NCBI GenBank assembly: GCA_021151835.1
Contig: JAGKWO010000004.1
Span: 124,001 to 188,000, forward strand
Source of the DNA: Gammaproteobacteria bacterium
GTDB lineage: Bacteria > Pseudomonadota > Gammaproteobacteria > Pseudomonadales > Cellvibrionaceae
Direction of reading: 5' to 3'
DNA length: 64,000 bases
Shown here: positions 9,371-19,555 of the stretch, piece after piece
Layout: the number at the start of each line of letters is the position of its first letter
How positions within the stretch are numbered: the first letter of the stretch is position 1
Made by a program: the position numbers and the translations under genes
The notes under the pieces: model-generated
Seen by the model: the letters and a program-made list of their open reading frames with translations, nothing else
The model's database searches: none
What the model was told of the DNA's origin: nothing

Positions 9371-10780
9371 TCAATGCACACCCTTGCCCAACAAGATGAT
9401 TTCAACCGTTTGAATCATGATGAGCATATCCATCAAAAAACTGTGGTTTTTAGTGTAGTAAAGATCATATTGCAGTTTGTTCTTGGCATCTTCCACTGAA
9501 GCACCGTAGGGATACTTCAATTGTGCCCATCCCATCAAACCCGGTTTTACTTTGTGACGAGTTTCATAGAATGGAATCTGATTTGCAAGTTCCGTGACAA
9601 ACTCGGGACGCTCCGGACGAGGCCCAACAAAGCTCATGTGACCCGCCAGGACATTGTAAAGTTGCGGCAACTCATCGAGCCTTGTATTACGAATAAAGGC
9701 ACCAACCCGCGTCACCCGCGAATCGTTTTTCTTGGCCCACACAGCGCCATTTTTTTCTGCATCCTGACGCATGCTGCGGAATTTATAGATCCGGAATGTT
9801 TTTCCATTTAGCCCGACACGAATCTGGTGATAAAGGATTGGACCTGAACTATCAAGACGCACAGCAATCGCGGTCAGCACCATAAAAGGCCACAGGACCG
9901 CAAAAAATACCGATGCCAGCGCAAGGTCAAACACACGCTTGGCAATCATGCGGCGCTTGGAATATTTAAAACCATCGGAAAACAACATCCAGCTCGGTTG
10001 CAACAGGCTGATATCGATCTTGCCCAACTCACGCTCACAAAAACTGAGTGAATCGCTGGAGACAATTCCCGCCAGTTTGCAATCCAGGAACTGCCCAAGC
10101 GGGAAGGCATTGCCTGAACTGCGGCGGCGCTCATCCGGGGAAATGACGATTTCCGATATTTGTGCCTGACGGGCATAGGCCAGCCAGTCGGCCGGCTCAT
10201 TAATTACCAATTGGGGATCGACCTGGATTGTTTCGTTTTCACTGGGAATGCATCCGACGATAGTTACTCCCAGCACAGAAATCTCGGGCGCCAGATCATC
10301 CAGCAACTTTTTGGCTCGCACCCCCGCACCGTAGATGACCACGCGGCGCTTTAACTGATCAGTATCCACTACTTTCAAAAAGATGAACCGGGCAACCACT
10401 ACCAACGCGGTAGCAATCAACACCCCCCAGAAAATTAACGCTTGCGAAATCAGCTCTTCACCAAAAATAAGACCGATGATGAACAGGCTTAAGCTGCCCA
10501 GCAGAAAAAAACTGACCAGTGTACGCAGCACCATGCTGCTGAAACCCTCGCGCACCAGCGCAAGATAAACCCCCATAGAAAGGGTGCAGCAAGAAAGCAG
10601 GATAGAAAAAATCAGTATTTGCGCCCAATTTTGAACGATCTCTGGCTGCTCGCGCATAAAAAATTGCGAAGACCAGGCTGCCACACCCAGCAAACAGGCT
10701 TCGGCGATCCCAAGAAATAAATAGGGTAAATGAATGTAGTGCTTATTGAGGCGAATGTAAGACAAACCCGATTCCTTCAA
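9371..10780 (-). CDS. Polyprenyl-phosphate sugar phosphotransferase, XrtA-type (EpsB/WcaJ-like)
   Basis: A 469-residue integral membrane enzyme that starts glycan synthesis by transferring a sugar-1-phosphate to undecaprenyl phosphate. Four to five N-terminal helices (about 14-120) precede a Rossmann-like CoA-binding-type domain ([17 protein letters not shown] near 147-163). The C-terminal Bac_transf domain covers about 270-469, with a membrane helix, the [10 protein letters not shown] motif, the [12 protein letters not shown] motif and [10 protein letters not shown], all conserved in catalytic members. Length and architecture match the PEP-CTERM-associated sugar transferase. It is the first gene of the minus-strand operon. 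A second, shorter priming enzyme is encoded at 29749. Confidence 0.92.
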   Translation of the reverse strand: MKESGLSYIRLNKHYIHLPYLFLGIAEACLLGVAAWSSQFFMREQPEIVQNWAQILIFSILLSCCTLSMGVYLALVREGFSSMVLRTLVSFFLLGSLSLFIIGLIFGEELISQALIFWGVLIATALVVVARFIFLKVVDTDQLKRRVVIYGAGVRAKKLLDDLAPEISVLGVTIVGCIPSENETIQVDPQLVINEPADWLAYARQAQISEIVISPDERRRSSGNAFPLGQFLDCKLAGIVSSDSLSFCERELGKIDISLLQPSWMLFSDGFKYSKRRMIAKRVFDLALASVFFAVLWPFMVLTAIAVRLDSSGPILYHQIRVGLNGKTFRIYKFRSMRQDAEKNGAVWAKKNDSRVTRVGAFIRNTRLDELPQLYNVLAGHMSFVGPRPERPEFVTELANQIPFYETRHKVKPGLMGWAQLKYPYGASVEDAKNKLQYDLYYTKNHSFLMDMLIMIQTVEIILLGKGVH

Positions 10781-10984
10781 GTGAGCGATTTAGACGGCCG
10801 CACATTATATCTACTTTTATGACAAAAGCTCGACCACCTATGACGTTATTCTGTCAGCCCGGCAGCCAGGACCCGAATTTCCTGACGAAATGACAAGGCT
10901 TTGTTTGTACACTCTCTGATTGACACAAAGAATATGGTAACTTAGCGCACCTTTGGATCCCTGTTTCGCTAAGGAAACCCTCTC
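10781..10984. promoter_or_regulatory. Divergent intergenic promoter region between the two EPS arms
   Basis: This 204-bp stretch separates the minus-strand EPS operon from the plus-strand dehydrogenase gene and must hold both promoters. A perfect -35 hexamer TTGACA lies at 10920-10925 on the plus strand, but the -10 at the right spacing is poor (TAGCGC at 10943). A ribosome binding site AAGGAA precedes the ATG at 10985. No ops/JUMPstart element was found. The promoter call is weak and rests on one hexamer and gene orientation. Confidence 0.4.
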
Positions 10985-12259
10985 ATGTTTGCAAGCAATC
11001 CCTCGCTTTGTGTTATTGGATTAGGTTATGTGGGCCTGCCCCTCGCCGTAGAGTTTGGCAAAAAAATCACTACCACAGGCTTTGACATCAACCAAAGCCG
11101 TATTGATGCGCTGCAGCGGGGTGTAGACAGTACCCTCGAACTGGACGCCGCTGAACTCGGCCAGGCCACCCATTTGCGCTACACCACGGATGAAACAGCA
11201 ATCAAAGGTTGCGATGCTTATATTGTCACTGTCCCCACCCCCATCAACGACAGCAAGCAACCCGACCTGACACCCCTCGAGAAAGCCTCCGCGCTACTCG
11301 GGCGAGTTATTGGTAAAAATGCCATTGTTGTTTTTGAATCGACGGTATACCCGGGCTGCACCGAGGAAATCTGTGTACCTATTATCGAAAAAATTTCCGG
11401 CTTGAAATTCAATGTCGATTTTTTTGCCGGTTATAGTCCGGAGCGCATCAATCCGGGCGATAAACAACACCGCGTACACAACATCACTAAAATCACTTCC
11501 GGTTCCACGCCCGAAGTCGCAGAGTATGTTGATCAACTTTACCGCCGCATTGTAGTGGTTGGCACCCATAAGGCGAGCAGCATTAAAGTTGCTGAAGCGG
11601 CCAAGGTGATCGAAAACACCCAGCGCGATATCAATATCGCGCTGATCAATGAACTCTCGCTGATATTCAAACGCCTGGGCATAGACACCCTGGAAGTATT
11701 GGAAGCGGCTGGCACCAAATGGAATTTCCTGCCCTTCCGCCCCGGCCTGGTAGGTGGGCATTGCATCAGCGTTGACCCTTATTATTTAACTCACAAAGCC
11801 CAACAAGTAGGCTATAACCCGGAAGTCATCCTGGCCGGGCGCCGAATCAACGATGGCATGGGTACCTTTGTTGCGGAATCGGTAGTTAAAATGATGACCC
11901 AACGTAAATGCCACGTGGTCGATTCAAACATTCTGATTATGGGCCTGACCTTCAAGGAAAACTGCCCGGATTTACGCAACACCCGGGTGATCGATATTAT
12001 CAACGAGCTGCGCAACTATAACGCCAATGTTGCAGTTTACGACCCCTGGGCCGATCCGGCAGAAGCGCAACATGAGTATGGCCTGGAGTTAATTAAAGAA
12101 CCCCAACCCGGCACTTACGATGCAATTATTCTTTGTGTTGGCCATCAAAAATTCCGCGACTTGGGCGCGGATGCCATACGCACCCTGGGCAAATACAATC
12201 ATGTATTGTTTGATGTAAAACATATCCTTCCCAAAGATGCTGTTGACGCTCGCCTCTAA
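10985..12259 (+). CDS. tviB: TviB-type UDP-N-acetylhexosamine 6-dehydrogenase, copy 1
   Basis: A 424-residue cytoplasmic dehydrogenase that oxidises C6 of a UDP-sugar in two NAD-dependent steps. The family reaction is UDP-GlcNAc to UDP-GlcNAcA. The N-terminal NAD site is clear ([13 protein letters not shown], about 9-21). The central domain has FESTVYPG and the catalytic cysteine is Cys260 in [12 protein letters not shown]. The C-terminal UDP-binding domain has [15 protein letters not shown]. It is 17 bp before a uronate-type epimerase gene. A second paralogue of identical length lies at 17168, with clearly different codon use: this copy is GC-richer. UDP-glucose as substrate cannot be excluded from sequence alone. 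Confidence 0.9.
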   Translation: MFASNPSLCVIGLGYVGLPLAVEFGKKITTTGFDINQSRIDALQRGVDSTLELDAAELGQATHLRYTTDETAIKGCDAYIVTVPTPINDSKQPDLTPLEKASALLGRVIGKNAIVVFESTVYPGCTEEICVPIIEKISGLKFNVDFFAGYSPERINPGDKQHRVHNITKITSGSTPEVAEYVDQLYRRIVVVGTHKASSIKVAEAAKVIENTQRDINIALINELSLIFKRLGIDTLEVLEAAGTKWNFLPFRPGLVGGHCISVDPYYLTHKAQQVGYNPEVILAGRRINDGMGTFVAESVVKMMTQRKCHVVDSNILIMGLTFKENCPDLRNTRVIDIINELRNYNANVAVYDPWADPAEAQHEYGLELIKEPQPGTYDAIILCVGHQKFRDLGADAIRTLGKYNHVLFDVKHILPKDAVDARL

Positions 12260-12276
12260 ACCCTAAGGACTTCTCC

Positions 12277-13284
12277 ATGAAAGTGCTCGTAACAGGAACC
12301 GCTGGTTTTATTGGTTCCACCCTTGCAAAACGCCTGCTTGCACGCGGCGATGAAGTAATCGGTATCGATAACCTCAACGATTACTACGATGTGCAAATCA
12401 AAAAGGACCGCCTGGCCCACCTTACTTCCAATAGCGGATTTACTGATATCCGTTGCAACCTGGAAGATAAGGCCGCAATCGATAATGTATTCAAAACCCA
12501 TAAGCCGGACCGTGTTGTAAACCTGGCTGCACAAGCAGGAGTGCGCTATTCGCTGGTTAACCCGCAAGCGTACATAGATGCAAATATCACCGGTTTCCTG
12601 AATATCCTCGAAGGCTGCCGCCATTTTGGTACCGATAATCTGGTATACGCCTCAAGCAGCTCGGTGTATGGCCTGAATACATCAATGCCGTTTTCAGTGC
12701 ATAACAATGTGGACCATCCCGTCAGCCTGTACGCCACCAGCAAAAAAGCCAACGAGCTGATGGCACACACTTACAGCCACCTATTTAATATCCCCACCAC
12801 CGGTTTGCGGTTTTTCACCGTGTACGGTCCCTGGGGCAGGCCGGATATGGCGCTGTTCATCTTCACCAGAAAAATTCTCGCGGGTGAACCGATTGATGTA
12901 TTTAACTACGGCCATCATCGCCGCGATTTCACCTACATCGATGACATAGTAGAAGGGGTAATTCGCACCGTGGACCATGTTGCACCGCGCAACGCGGATT
13001 GGAACGGCAACAAGCCGGACCCAGCCACCTCCAAAGCCCCCTATCGTATCTATAACATCGGCTCGAATAATCCTGTAGAGCTGCTTCGCTACATTGAAGT
13101 GCTGGAAGACTGCCTGGGCAAAAAAGCAGTGAAGAATTTATTGCCATTGCAACCTGGTGATGTACCGGACACCTATGCCGATGTAGACGCGCTGATTGAA
13201 GATGTGGACTACAAACCAACCACACCGGTAGAGGTTGGTATTGAAAACTTTGTGAAGTGGTATCGCGATTACTACAAGGTTTAG
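12277..13284 (+). CDS. UDP-uronate 4-epimerase-like short-chain dehydrogenase
   Basis: A 335-residue extended SDR. It has the NAD motif GTAGFIGS (about 7-14), the IDNLNDYYD signature typical of UDP-glucuronate 4-epimerases, the catalytic serine region SSSSVYG and the YATSK pair (Tyr-x-x-x-Lys). The [12 protein letters not shown] and [10 protein letters not shown] motifs are also typical of the uronate branch (CapI/LspL). It likely interconverts the gluco and galacto forms of the UDP-uronic acid made by the adjacent dehydrogenase, giving a galacturonate-type residue for the polymer. The gene starts 17 bp after tviB copy 1 with an AAGGAC ribosome site. Whether the sugar is N-acetylated is not decidable here. 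Confidence 0.85.
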   Translation: MKVLVTGTAGFIGSTLAKRLLARGDEVIGIDNLNDYYDVQIKKDRLAHLTSNSGFTDIRCNLEDKAAIDNVFKTHKPDRVVNLAAQAGVRYSLVNPQAYIDANITGFLNILEGCRHFGTDNLVYASSSSVYGLNTSMPFSVHNNVDHPVSLYATSKKANELMAHTYSHLFNIPTTGLRFFTVYGPWGRPDMALFIFTRKILAGEPIDVFNYGHHRRDFTYIDDIVEGVIRTVDHVAPRNADWNGNKPDPATSKAPYRIYNIGSNNPVELLRYIEVLEDCLGKKAVKNLLPLQPGDVPDTYADVDALIEDVDYKPTTPVEVGIENFVKWYRDYYKV

Positions 13285-13373
13285 TGTGTAACGCCGCTAC
13301 CAATTAAAACGGCATCGCGAGGTGCCGTTATTGTCCCGCCCGAGCCAATCAGTTTTAACCAGCGAGCAACCCG

Positions 13374-14267
13374 ATGAGCAATGCCCGTATCACACACGCC
13401 ATGACAGTCGATGTTGAAGACTATTATCACGTTGCCGCCTTTGCCAAGGTCATCAAACCATCTGAATGGCCGCAATGGCCCTCGCGCGTGGAAGCCAATA
13501 CGGAAAAACTGTTGCAGTTGTTTGATGACAACAACATCAAAATTACGTTTTTTATTCTCGGCTGGGTCGCAGAGCGCTATCCCGAACTGGTAAAAAAAAT
13601 TCGTACTCAAGGCCATGAAATTGCATCCCATGGCTACAGCCATCAATTGATTTACCAGCAAACGCCGGATGTATTTCGTGAAGAGACGGCAAAGTCCAAG
13701 CAGATTCTGGAAAATTTGGCGCAAACACCCATCACCGGTTATCGTGCTGCAAGCTATTCCATCACCCGCAGATCACTATGGGCACTGGATATTCTTGCCG
13801 AATTAGGATTTACCTGGGACTCCAGTATATTCCCTACACGCCATGATAATTACGGCATACCCGGAAGCCCGGAAGAGCCCTATCGAATCATCACCAGCAA
13901 CGGCTCGCCATTAGTTGAATTCCCATTGACTACTGCGAAAGTATTGGGCCAATCGATACCAGCCGCTGGCGGTGGTTACTTTCGCCAATATCCGTATGCG
14001 TTATCGCGCTGGCTATTCAATCGCGCCAGTGACAACCAGGCGAAACCGCAAATTTTCTACTTGCACCCATGGGAAATCGATCCGGACCAACCGCGAGTTC
14101 CCAATGCCAGTTGGTTCAGCAATTTCCGCCACTACACCAACCTCAAGCGTTGCTTGCCGCGCCTGGAAAATATGATCCGCGATTTTCCGTTCGGCACCAT
14201 GAGCCAAAGCCTGGGCTCTGCCACCATAACGCGGGAACTGAATATCAAGGAATTAGCGGGAAACTAG
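13374..14267 (+). CDS. Polysaccharide deacetylase (NodB family, XrtA-type)
   Basis: A 297-residue carbohydrate esterase 4 family protein. Motif 1 is TVDVEDYYH near 11-19, with the catalytic Asp and Glu region; motif 2 is SHGYSH near 86-91 (metal-binding histidines); the later strand YRAASYSI (motif 3) and YLHPWEID (motif 4/5) are also present. It probably removes N-acetyl groups from the nascent polysaccharide. The VEDYYH form and the 297-residue length match the deacetylase normally found in XrtA/PEP-CTERM loci. No signal peptide is visible, as usual for that subgroup. It is 89 bp downstream of the epimerase and just before the tRNA gene. Confidence 0.9.
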   Translation: MSNARITHAMTVDVEDYYHVAAFAKVIKPSEWPQWPSRVEANTEKLLQLFDDNNIKITFFILGWVAERYPELVKKIRTQGHEIASHGYSHQLIYQQTPDVFREETAKSKQILENLAQTPITGYRAASYSITRRSLWALDILAELGFTWDSSIFPTRHDNYGIPGSPEEPYRIITSNGSPLVEFPLTTAKVLGQSIPAAGGGYFRQYPYALSRWLFNRASDNQAKPQIFYLHPWEIDPDQPRVPNASWFSNFRHYTNLKRCLPRLENMIRDFPFGTMSQSLGSATITRELNIKELAGN

Positions 14268-14316
14268 CAGTGGACGGCCATGAGCCAGATAAGTAGAATC
14301 GCGGGCCTTTCCTTTT

Positions 14317-14393
14317 GCACCTGTAGCTCAGTTGGATAGAGTAGCGGTTTCCGAAGCCGTTGGTCGCTGGTTCGAATCCAGTCAGGTGCGCCA
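14317..14393 (+). tRNA. tRNA-Arg (anticodon CCG)
   Basis: A complete 77-base cloverleaf with encoded CCA. The acceptor stem GCACCTG pairs perfectly with CAGGTGC, the discriminator is G, and the T-loop is TTCGAAT. The anticodon loop TTCCGAA gives CCG, which reads CGG arginine codons. The D-stem is GCTC/GAGT and the anticodon stem is GCGGT/GCCGT, with G-U pairs at both ends, which is weaker than usual. It sits alone between a deacetylase gene and rmlD, at the junction of two polysaccharide clusters. No duplicated 3' end marking an integrated element was recognised. Confidence 0.95.
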
Positions 14394-14486
14394 TTTCATC
14401 CCGCCACAATCACGAACCGGTTAAAATTTACTTCCCGTTTTCGCCGTGCGACACTCGATCAGCATTGGGCCTGGGCAATAGCAAGC

Positions 14487-15368
14487 ATGAAAATACTAAT
14501 TACGGGAGCATCCGGGCAAATCGGAAAACATTTAATATCCCAATTTGCCAATACCGGACACAACATCCTTGCGCTTGATCGCCAGCAATTGGATATCACA
14601 GACTTCAATAAAACCGTACACATCTTCAACACTTATCAACCAGAGCTCACAATCAATTTGGCTGCCTACACGGCTGTCGACCTGGCAGAAGAAAATAGTG
14701 AACACGCATTTTTAGTGAACCAGCAAGGGGCTGAAAATATCAGCAAAGCCGCTGCCAGCATTGATATCCCGATCATTCACCTATCAACTGATTATGTGTT
14801 TTCCGGCACCAAGTCCGCCCCCTATACCGAAGACGATGTTCCTGACCCCATCAATACGTATGGCAAGAGCAAGCTTGCCGGCGAACTTGCGGTAAAAAAA
14901 TCCAATCCCCGGCATTTGATTTTAAGGACGGCCTGGGTATTCAGTAATGAGCCAAAAAATTTTTTAACAACCATGCTGCGGCTGGCAGAAACACAAAAAA
15001 CAATATCTGTTGTGGATGACCAAACCGGTGGGCCGACCTATGCAAACGATATTGCCCGAACCCTGGCCATCCTAGCCAATCAAATCCAGGGTTTTACTGC
15101 TTCTGATTGGGGTACTTACCATTACGCAGGCATGCCCTACACCACCTGGTTTGAATTCGCACAGGCAATATTTCAGCTTGCGCCGCAAAGGGATGGGTTT
15201 GAGCCAACCCAATTAATCCGCATCAAATCCAGCCAATATAAAACCCTGGCCAAACGCCCCCGCAATTCTCAGCTGAATACTCAAAAAATCACTGATAGGT
15301 TTGCAATCCCGCCCGCTAATTGGCACTTGGCACTCAAAGAGCTATTCACGAAACCCGATGCTGCATAA
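14487..15368 (+). CDS. rmlD: dTDP-4-dehydrorhamnose reductase
   Basis: A 293-residue SDR that performs the last step of dTDP-L-rhamnose synthesis, reducing dTDP-4-dehydrorhamnose with NAD(P)H. The N-terminal nucleotide motif is GASGQIGK (about 7-14). The RmlD signatures INLAAYTAVDLAE, STDYVFSGT and the catalytic YGKSK are all present, and LRTAWVFS follows. Length is normal. It is 93 bp after the tRNA gene and 175 bp before rmlC; that 175-bp gap holds no recognisable gene. The set is ordered rmlD-rmlC-rmlB, and rmlA, needed for the first step, is not in the window. Confidence 0.95.
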   Translation: MKILITGASGQIGKHLISQFANTGHNILALDRQQLDITDFNKTVHIFNTYQPELTINLAAYTAVDLAEENSEHAFLVNQQGAENISKAAASIDIPIIHLSTDYVFSGTKSAPYTEDDVPDPINTYGKSKLAGELAVKKSNPRHLILRTAWVFSNEPKNFLTTMLRLAETQKTISVVDDQTGGPTYANDIARTLAILANQIQGFTASDWGTYHYAGMPYTTWFEFAQAIFQLAPQRDGFEPTQLIRIKSSQYKTLAKRPRNSQLNTQKITDRFAIPPANWHLALKELFTKPDAA

Positions 15369-15543
15369 CACATCGTACAGGCTGCCTTATTCCCGGGCCG
15401 GCCGAAATCTTTAACAAACACGACAAACCCGGCATAAAGAACTAGCACCAGTTTGTATCTTTTTGTATCCCACCGAAAATAACGATGCAGCCTGCGCCCG
15501 ATGACATTAAACTACGCGCCCAGTTAATGTCCGTTGCGCATCC

Positions 15544-16059
15544 ATGAAGTTAAATGACACCTCAATCCCCGACGTTAAGATTCTTATCCCCGAGGTTTAC
15601 TCGGATAACAGAGGTTTTTTCTTCGAGAGCTTTAACCAAAAGACATTCGAACACCTGATTGGCAGAAGCATCCATTTTGTACAAGACAATCATTCCATGT
15701 CCCGCAAAGGGGTGCTTCGTGGGCTCCATTACCAGGAGGAGCCAATGGCACAAGCCAAGCTCATCAGGGTTATCTCAGGTGAAGTCTTTGATGTAGCAGT
15801 AGATATACGCCCGTCCTCAGCAACATACCGCCAATGGACCGGAAACATATTGTCAGCGCAAAACCACCATCAATTGTGGATCCCGGAAGGGTTTGCCCAC
15901 GGATTTTATACATTATCGGAAACCGCTGAAGTGGAGTACAAAACAACCAATTTCTATTCCCCGCAACATGAGAAATGCATTGCTTGGAATAGCGCCGAGC
16001 TAGCGATAGAATGGCCGATTTTTGGAAAGCCTCTGCTATCCACAAAAGACGCTCACTGA
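15544..16059 (+). CDS. rmlC: dTDP-4-dehydrorhamnose 3,5-epimerase
   Basis: A 171-residue cupin-fold epimerase for dTDP-L-rhamnose synthesis, slightly shorter than typical 180-residue members but complete. The hallmark motifs are [28 protein letters not shown] (containing the catalytic His of RGLHYQ) and [11 protein letters not shown]. The C-terminus has the [11 protein letters not shown] segment. The gene ends 17 bp before the rmlB start and forms an operon with it. The upstream rmlD gene is on the same strand. Confidence 0.95.
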   Translation: MKLNDTSIPDVKILIPEVYSDNRGFFFESFNQKTFEHLIGRSIHFVQDNHSMSRKGVLRGLHYQEEPMAQAKLIRVISGEVFDVAVDIRPSSATYRQWTGNILSAQNHHQLWIPEGFAHGFYTLSETAEVEYKTTNFYSPQHEKCIAWNSAELAIEWPIFGKPLLSTKDAH

Positions 16060-16076
16060 ATGGAAAGGATCGTAGG

Positions 16077-17162
16077 ATGAAAATTCTTGTTACCGGGGGC
16101 GCAGGCTTTATCGGCTCTGCTGTTGTTCGCCATATCATTAATAACACTGATGATTCAGTCGTTAATCTGGATAAGCTCACTTATGCGGGCAACCTTGAAT
16201 CCCTGGTTGATGTAGCGGCAAGTGATCGCTATACCTTCGAACGTATTGATATTTGTCATCGCAGCGAACTTGATCGCGTTTTTCAGCAGCACCAACCGGA
16301 TGCAGTGATGCACCTGGCAGCTGAAAGCCATGTCGACCGGTCAATTGATGGCCCCGCCGCATTTATTGAAACCAATATCGTTGGTACCTATACCCTGCTG
16401 GAAGCTGCACGTCATTATTGGAAAGATCTATCCGGTGACCGGAAAACCAATTTCCGCTTCCATCACATCTCGACCGATGAAGTATATGGCGATCTTGAAG
16501 GTCCGGAAGATTTATTTACTGAAACAACACCCTATGCACCAAGCTCACCTTATTCAGCGAGTAAAGCAAGTTCGGATCATTTGGTTCGCACCTGGCGTCG
16601 TACCTACGGACTACCAACGATTGTCACGAACTGCTCCAATAACTACGGCCCCTACCATTTCCCCGAGAAATTAATTCCGCTGGTAATTCTCAATGCACTC
16701 GAAGGAAAACCTTTGCCGGTATACGGAAAAGGCACCCAAATTCGCGACTGGTTGTTTGTTGAGGATCATGCCCGCGCACTTTACAAAGTCATTACAACAG
16801 GTCAAATCGGTGAAACTTACAATATCGGCGGCCACAACGAAAAACAAAATATTGAAGTAGTAACCAAAATTTGCGAATTGCTGGATGAACTGCAGCCCGC
16901 GAGAAATATTCCTGTGAAAAGCTACAAAGAACTCATTACTTTTGTGCAAGACCGGCCGGGCCACGATATTCGTTATGCAATCGATGCAGGCAAAATCCAG
17001 CGTGAACTGGGTTGGCAGCCGGAAGAAACTTTTGAATCCGGCATCCGCAAAACTATTGAATGGTATTTGCAAAATCTCGACTGGGCGCATCGCGTTCAGG
17101 ATGGAAGCTATCAGCGCGAGCGTTTAGGCTCATTAAATCAATTAGATATACAAAAGGTTTAA
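16077..17162 (+). CDS. rmlB: dTDP-glucose 4,6-dehydratase
   Basis: A 361-residue SDR that converts dTDP-glucose to the 4-keto-6-deoxy intermediate. I start at the ATG at 16077 ([19 protein letters not shown]) with GGATCG before it, since this puts the NAD motif GGAGFIGS right at the N-terminus; a longer frame from 16011 would overlap rmlC. Signatures include [23 protein letters not shown] (catalytic Asp-Glu), [10 protein letters not shown] (Tyr-x-x-x-Lys) and the [17 protein letters not shown] block. It is 5 bp before tviB copy 2 and thus probably cotranscribed with it. Confidence 0.96.
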   Translation: MKILVTGGAGFIGSAVVRHIINNTDDSVVNLDKLTYAGNLESLVDVAASDRYTFERIDICHRSELDRVFQQHQPDAVMHLAAESHVDRSIDGPAAFIETNIVGTYTLLEAARHYWKDLSGDRKTNFRFHHISTDEVYGDLEGPEDLFTETTPYAPSSPYSASKASSDHLVRTWRRTYGLPTIVTNCSNNYGPYHFPEKLIPLVILNALEGKPLPVYGKGTQIRDWLFVEDHARALYKVITTGQIGETYNIGGHNEKQNIEVVTKICELLDELQPARNIPVKSYKELITFVQDRPGHDIRYAIDAGKIQRELGWQPEETFESGIRKTIEWYLQNLDWAHRVQDGSYQRERLGSLNQLDIQKV

Positions 17163-17167
17163 AAGTA

Positions 17168-18442
17168 ATGGAACTGAAGGATAATAAACTGGCAATTATC
17201 GGTTTGGGCTATGTGGGTCTTCCACTTGCTGTTGCATTTAGCAGCAAATACAAAACAATTGGTTTTGATATCAATAAAAAACGTATTGCAGAATTATCAG
17301 AAGGTAATGATTTTACGCTTGAAGTAACTTCAGATGAACTGAAGGATGCCAAGCTTTTGTCCTTTACTTCTGACCTGAATGATATAAAAGCTGCCAACAT
17401 ATACATTGTTACTGTGCCTACGCCGATTGATGAACATAAACAACCAGATCTTACGCCTCTGATAAAAGCCAGCGAAACATTGGGTAAAGTCATAAAAAAA
17501 GGCGATATCGTTATCTATGAATCAACCGTTTACCCCGGCGCAACAGAAGACGATTGTATCCCTGTCATTGAGAAAATTTCGGGATTAAAATTTAATCAAG
17601 ATTTTTATGGAGGCTACAGCCCGGAACGTATTAATCCTGGTGACAAAGAACACAAAGTAACAAGCATAAAAAAGGTTACCTCTGGCTCTACACCAGAAAT
17701 AGCAGAAACTATTGATCAGTTATATTCTTCGGTAATTACTGCCGGCACTTATAAGGCCTCATCTATCAAAGTCGCAGAAGCAGCAAAAGTAATCGAAAAC
17801 ACTCAGCGTGATCTCAATATTGCATTGATTAACGAGCTTGCAATTATATTCAATAAACTCGGAATCGATACTGAGGAAGTATTAAAAGCAGCGGGAACAA
17901 AATGGAACTTTTTACCTTTCCGCCCGGGTTTGGTTGGTGGTCATTGTATTGGTGTTGATCCTTATTATTTAACTCACAAAGCTCAATCAATAGGTTATCA
18001 CCCGGAAGTTATTCTTGCAGGCAGAAGAATCAATGACTCAATGGCTGCGTATGTTGCATCCCAACTGGTCAAGGCGATGATCAAACGCCGGATTCATGCT
18101 GAAGGTGCGAAAGTGCTAATTATGGGGTTAACGTTTAAGGAAAATTGTCCGGATCTGCGTAACACCAAAGTCGTTGACATAATTAATGAGCTGCGCGAAT
18201 ACAACATCGAAGTAGATGTTTATGATCCATGGATTTCTGCGGAAGAAGCACAGCACGAATATGCAATTACACCAGTCACCAATCCAAAATCAAATAATTA
18301 TGATGCTGTAATTTTAGCAGTTGCCCATCATCAATTCCGCGATCTCGGTATTGAAGGAATCAAGCGATTTACGAAAGGTGACGCGGTTATTTATGACTTG
18401 AAATATATACTGCCCGCTGGCTCGACAAATTTACGACTCTGA
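17168..18442 (+). CDS. tviB: TviB-type UDP-N-acetylhexosamine 6-dehydrogenase, copy 2
   Basis: A 424-residue paralogue of the enzyme at 10985, with the same length and a colinear sequence: [14 protein letters not shown] at the N-terminus, YESTVYPG, catalytic Cys260 in [12 protein letters not shown] and [15 protein letters not shown] in the UDP domain. I start at the ATG at 17168; the open frame upstream to 17060 lies inside rmlB. Its codons are AT-richer than those of copy 1, so the two were probably acquired separately, not duplicated in place. It pairs with the tviC-type epimerase 12 bp downstream. Together they should supply UDP-GalNAcA from UDP-GlcNAc for the O-antigen-like glycan. Confidence 0.92.
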   Translation: MELKDNKLAIIGLGYVGLPLAVAFSSKYKTIGFDINKKRIAELSEGNDFTLEVTSDELKDAKLLSFTSDLNDIKAANIYIVTVPTPIDEHKQPDLTPLIKASETLGKVIKKGDIVIYESTVYPGATEDDCIPVIEKISGLKFNQDFYGGYSPERINPGDKEHKVTSIKKVTSGSTPEIAETIDQLYSSVITAGTYKASSIKVAEAAKVIENTQRDLNIALINELAIIFNKLGIDTEEVLKAAGTKWNFLPFRPGLVGGHCIGVDPYYLTHKAQSIGYHPEVILAGRRINDSMAAYVASQLVKAMIKRRIHAEGAKVLIMGLTFKENCPDLRNTKVVDIINELREYNIEVDVYDPWISAEEAQHEYAITPVTNPKSNNYDAVILAVAHHQFRDLGIEGIKRFTKGDAVIYDLKYILPAGSTNLRL

Positions 18443-18454
18443 TAAAGATTTTTT

Positions 18455-19489
18455 ATGACAAATACATTTGAAACTTGTAAATCCTCTCTGCTGCAAGCCC
18501 CTAAAACCTGGTTGATTACAGGGGTGGCAGGTTTTATCGGCTCAAACCTGCTTGAGTTTTTACTAAAGCTTGAACAGAAAGTAGTAGGCCTGGATAATTT
18601 TTCTACCGGATATCAAAAGAATCTTGATGAAGTTAAAAATAGTGTTTCCCCATCCCAATGGGAAAATTTTACTTTTTTCCAAGGTGATATACGCAATTTG
18701 GATGATTGCAAAAAGGCAGCAAGCGGCGTTGATTATGTATTGCATCAAGCAGCATTAGGCTCAGTACCACGTTCAATCAATGACCCCATTACCACCAATG
18801 AAACGAACATTTCCGGTTTTCTGAATATGCTGGTAGCATCCAGAGATGCAAAAGTGAGCAGCTTCACCTACGCCGCGAGCAGCTCGACATACGGTGACCA
18901 TCCCGCTTTACCAAAAGTTGAAGAAAATATTGGTAATCCATTATCTCCTTATGCAGTTACTAAATATGTAAACGAGCTTTATGCCGGGGTTTTCGCACGA
19001 ACCTATGGATTTAAATCTATAGGGCTACGTTACTTTAATGTTTTTGGAAAACGACAAGACCCCAACGGAGCATATGCGGCAGTCATACCAAAATGGACCG
19101 CTGCAATGATAAAAAATCAGGAGATTTTCGTTAATGGTGACGGCGAAACTAGCAGGGACTTCTGCTTTATTGAAAACACTATTCAGGCCAATATTTTGGC
19201 TGCCACTGCAGAAGATGAAGCAAAAAACCAAGTTTATAATGTGGCAGTAGGTGACAGGACCACATTAAATCAATTATTTGCCTCAATTAAGCAAGCACTA
19301 GGCAATCATAATGTGAACTACGTTTTACCTCCAGTTTATAAGGATTTTCGCTCAGGAGATGTAAGACACTCTCAAGCAGATGTACAAAAAATACGGAAAA
19401 ATCTTGGCTACGATCCATCATTTAACATACATCAAGGAATTGAACTAGCTACGGCATGGTATATCGCTAATGAAGGCTGCCACACGTAA
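18455..19489 (+). CDS. tviC: TviC/WbpP-type UDP-N-acetylhexosamine 4-epimerase
   Basis: A 344-residue SDR. After a 17-residue leader the NAD motif [12 protein letters not shown] appears (about 23-34). The WbpP/TviC branch is shown by [13 protein letters not shown], the [12 protein letters not shown] catalytic serine segment, the PYAVTK Tyr-Lys pair and [14 protein letters not shown]. Family knowledge: it epimerises C4 of UDP-GlcNAc or UDP-GlcNAcA, which is why it follows a tviB gene. The 12-bp spacing supports a shared transcript. It is clearly a different subfamily from the uronate epimerase at 12277. Confidence 0.92.
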   Translation: MTNTFETCKSSLLQAPKTWLITGVAGFIGSNLLEFLLKLEQKVVGLDNFSTGYQKNLDEVKNSVSPSQWENFTFFQGDIRNLDDCKKAASGVDYVLHQAALGSVPRSINDPITTNETNISGFLNMLVASRDAKVSSFTYAASSSTYGDHPALPKVEENIGNPLSPYAVTKYVNELYAGVFARTYGFKSIGLRYFNVFGKRQDPNGAYAAVIPKWTAAMIKNQEIFVNGDGETSRDFCFIENTIQANILAATAEDEAKNQVYNVAVGDRTTLNQLFASIKQALGNHNVNYVLPPVYKDFRSGDVRHSQADVQKIRKNLGYDPSFNIHQGIELATAWYIANEGCHT

Positions 19490-19555
19490 ATCCTAAGAAC
19501 TCATCGATAAACATTTAATTAGCCAAAGAAACAACCATCGCAGCAGAGGCATGAA

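Noticed and set aside
10781..10984. ops/JUMPstart antitermination element expected before a long glycan operon
   Set aside because: No GGCGGTAG core was found on either strand here.
14394..17162. Direct repeat of the tRNA 3' end marking an integrated element
   Set aside because: No copy of the tRNA 3' end and no integrase gene were recognised in the window.
17060..17167. 36-residue N-terminal extension of tviB copy 2
   Set aside because: It lies inside rmlB in another frame; the ATG at 17168 aligns with copy 1 and gives equal length.
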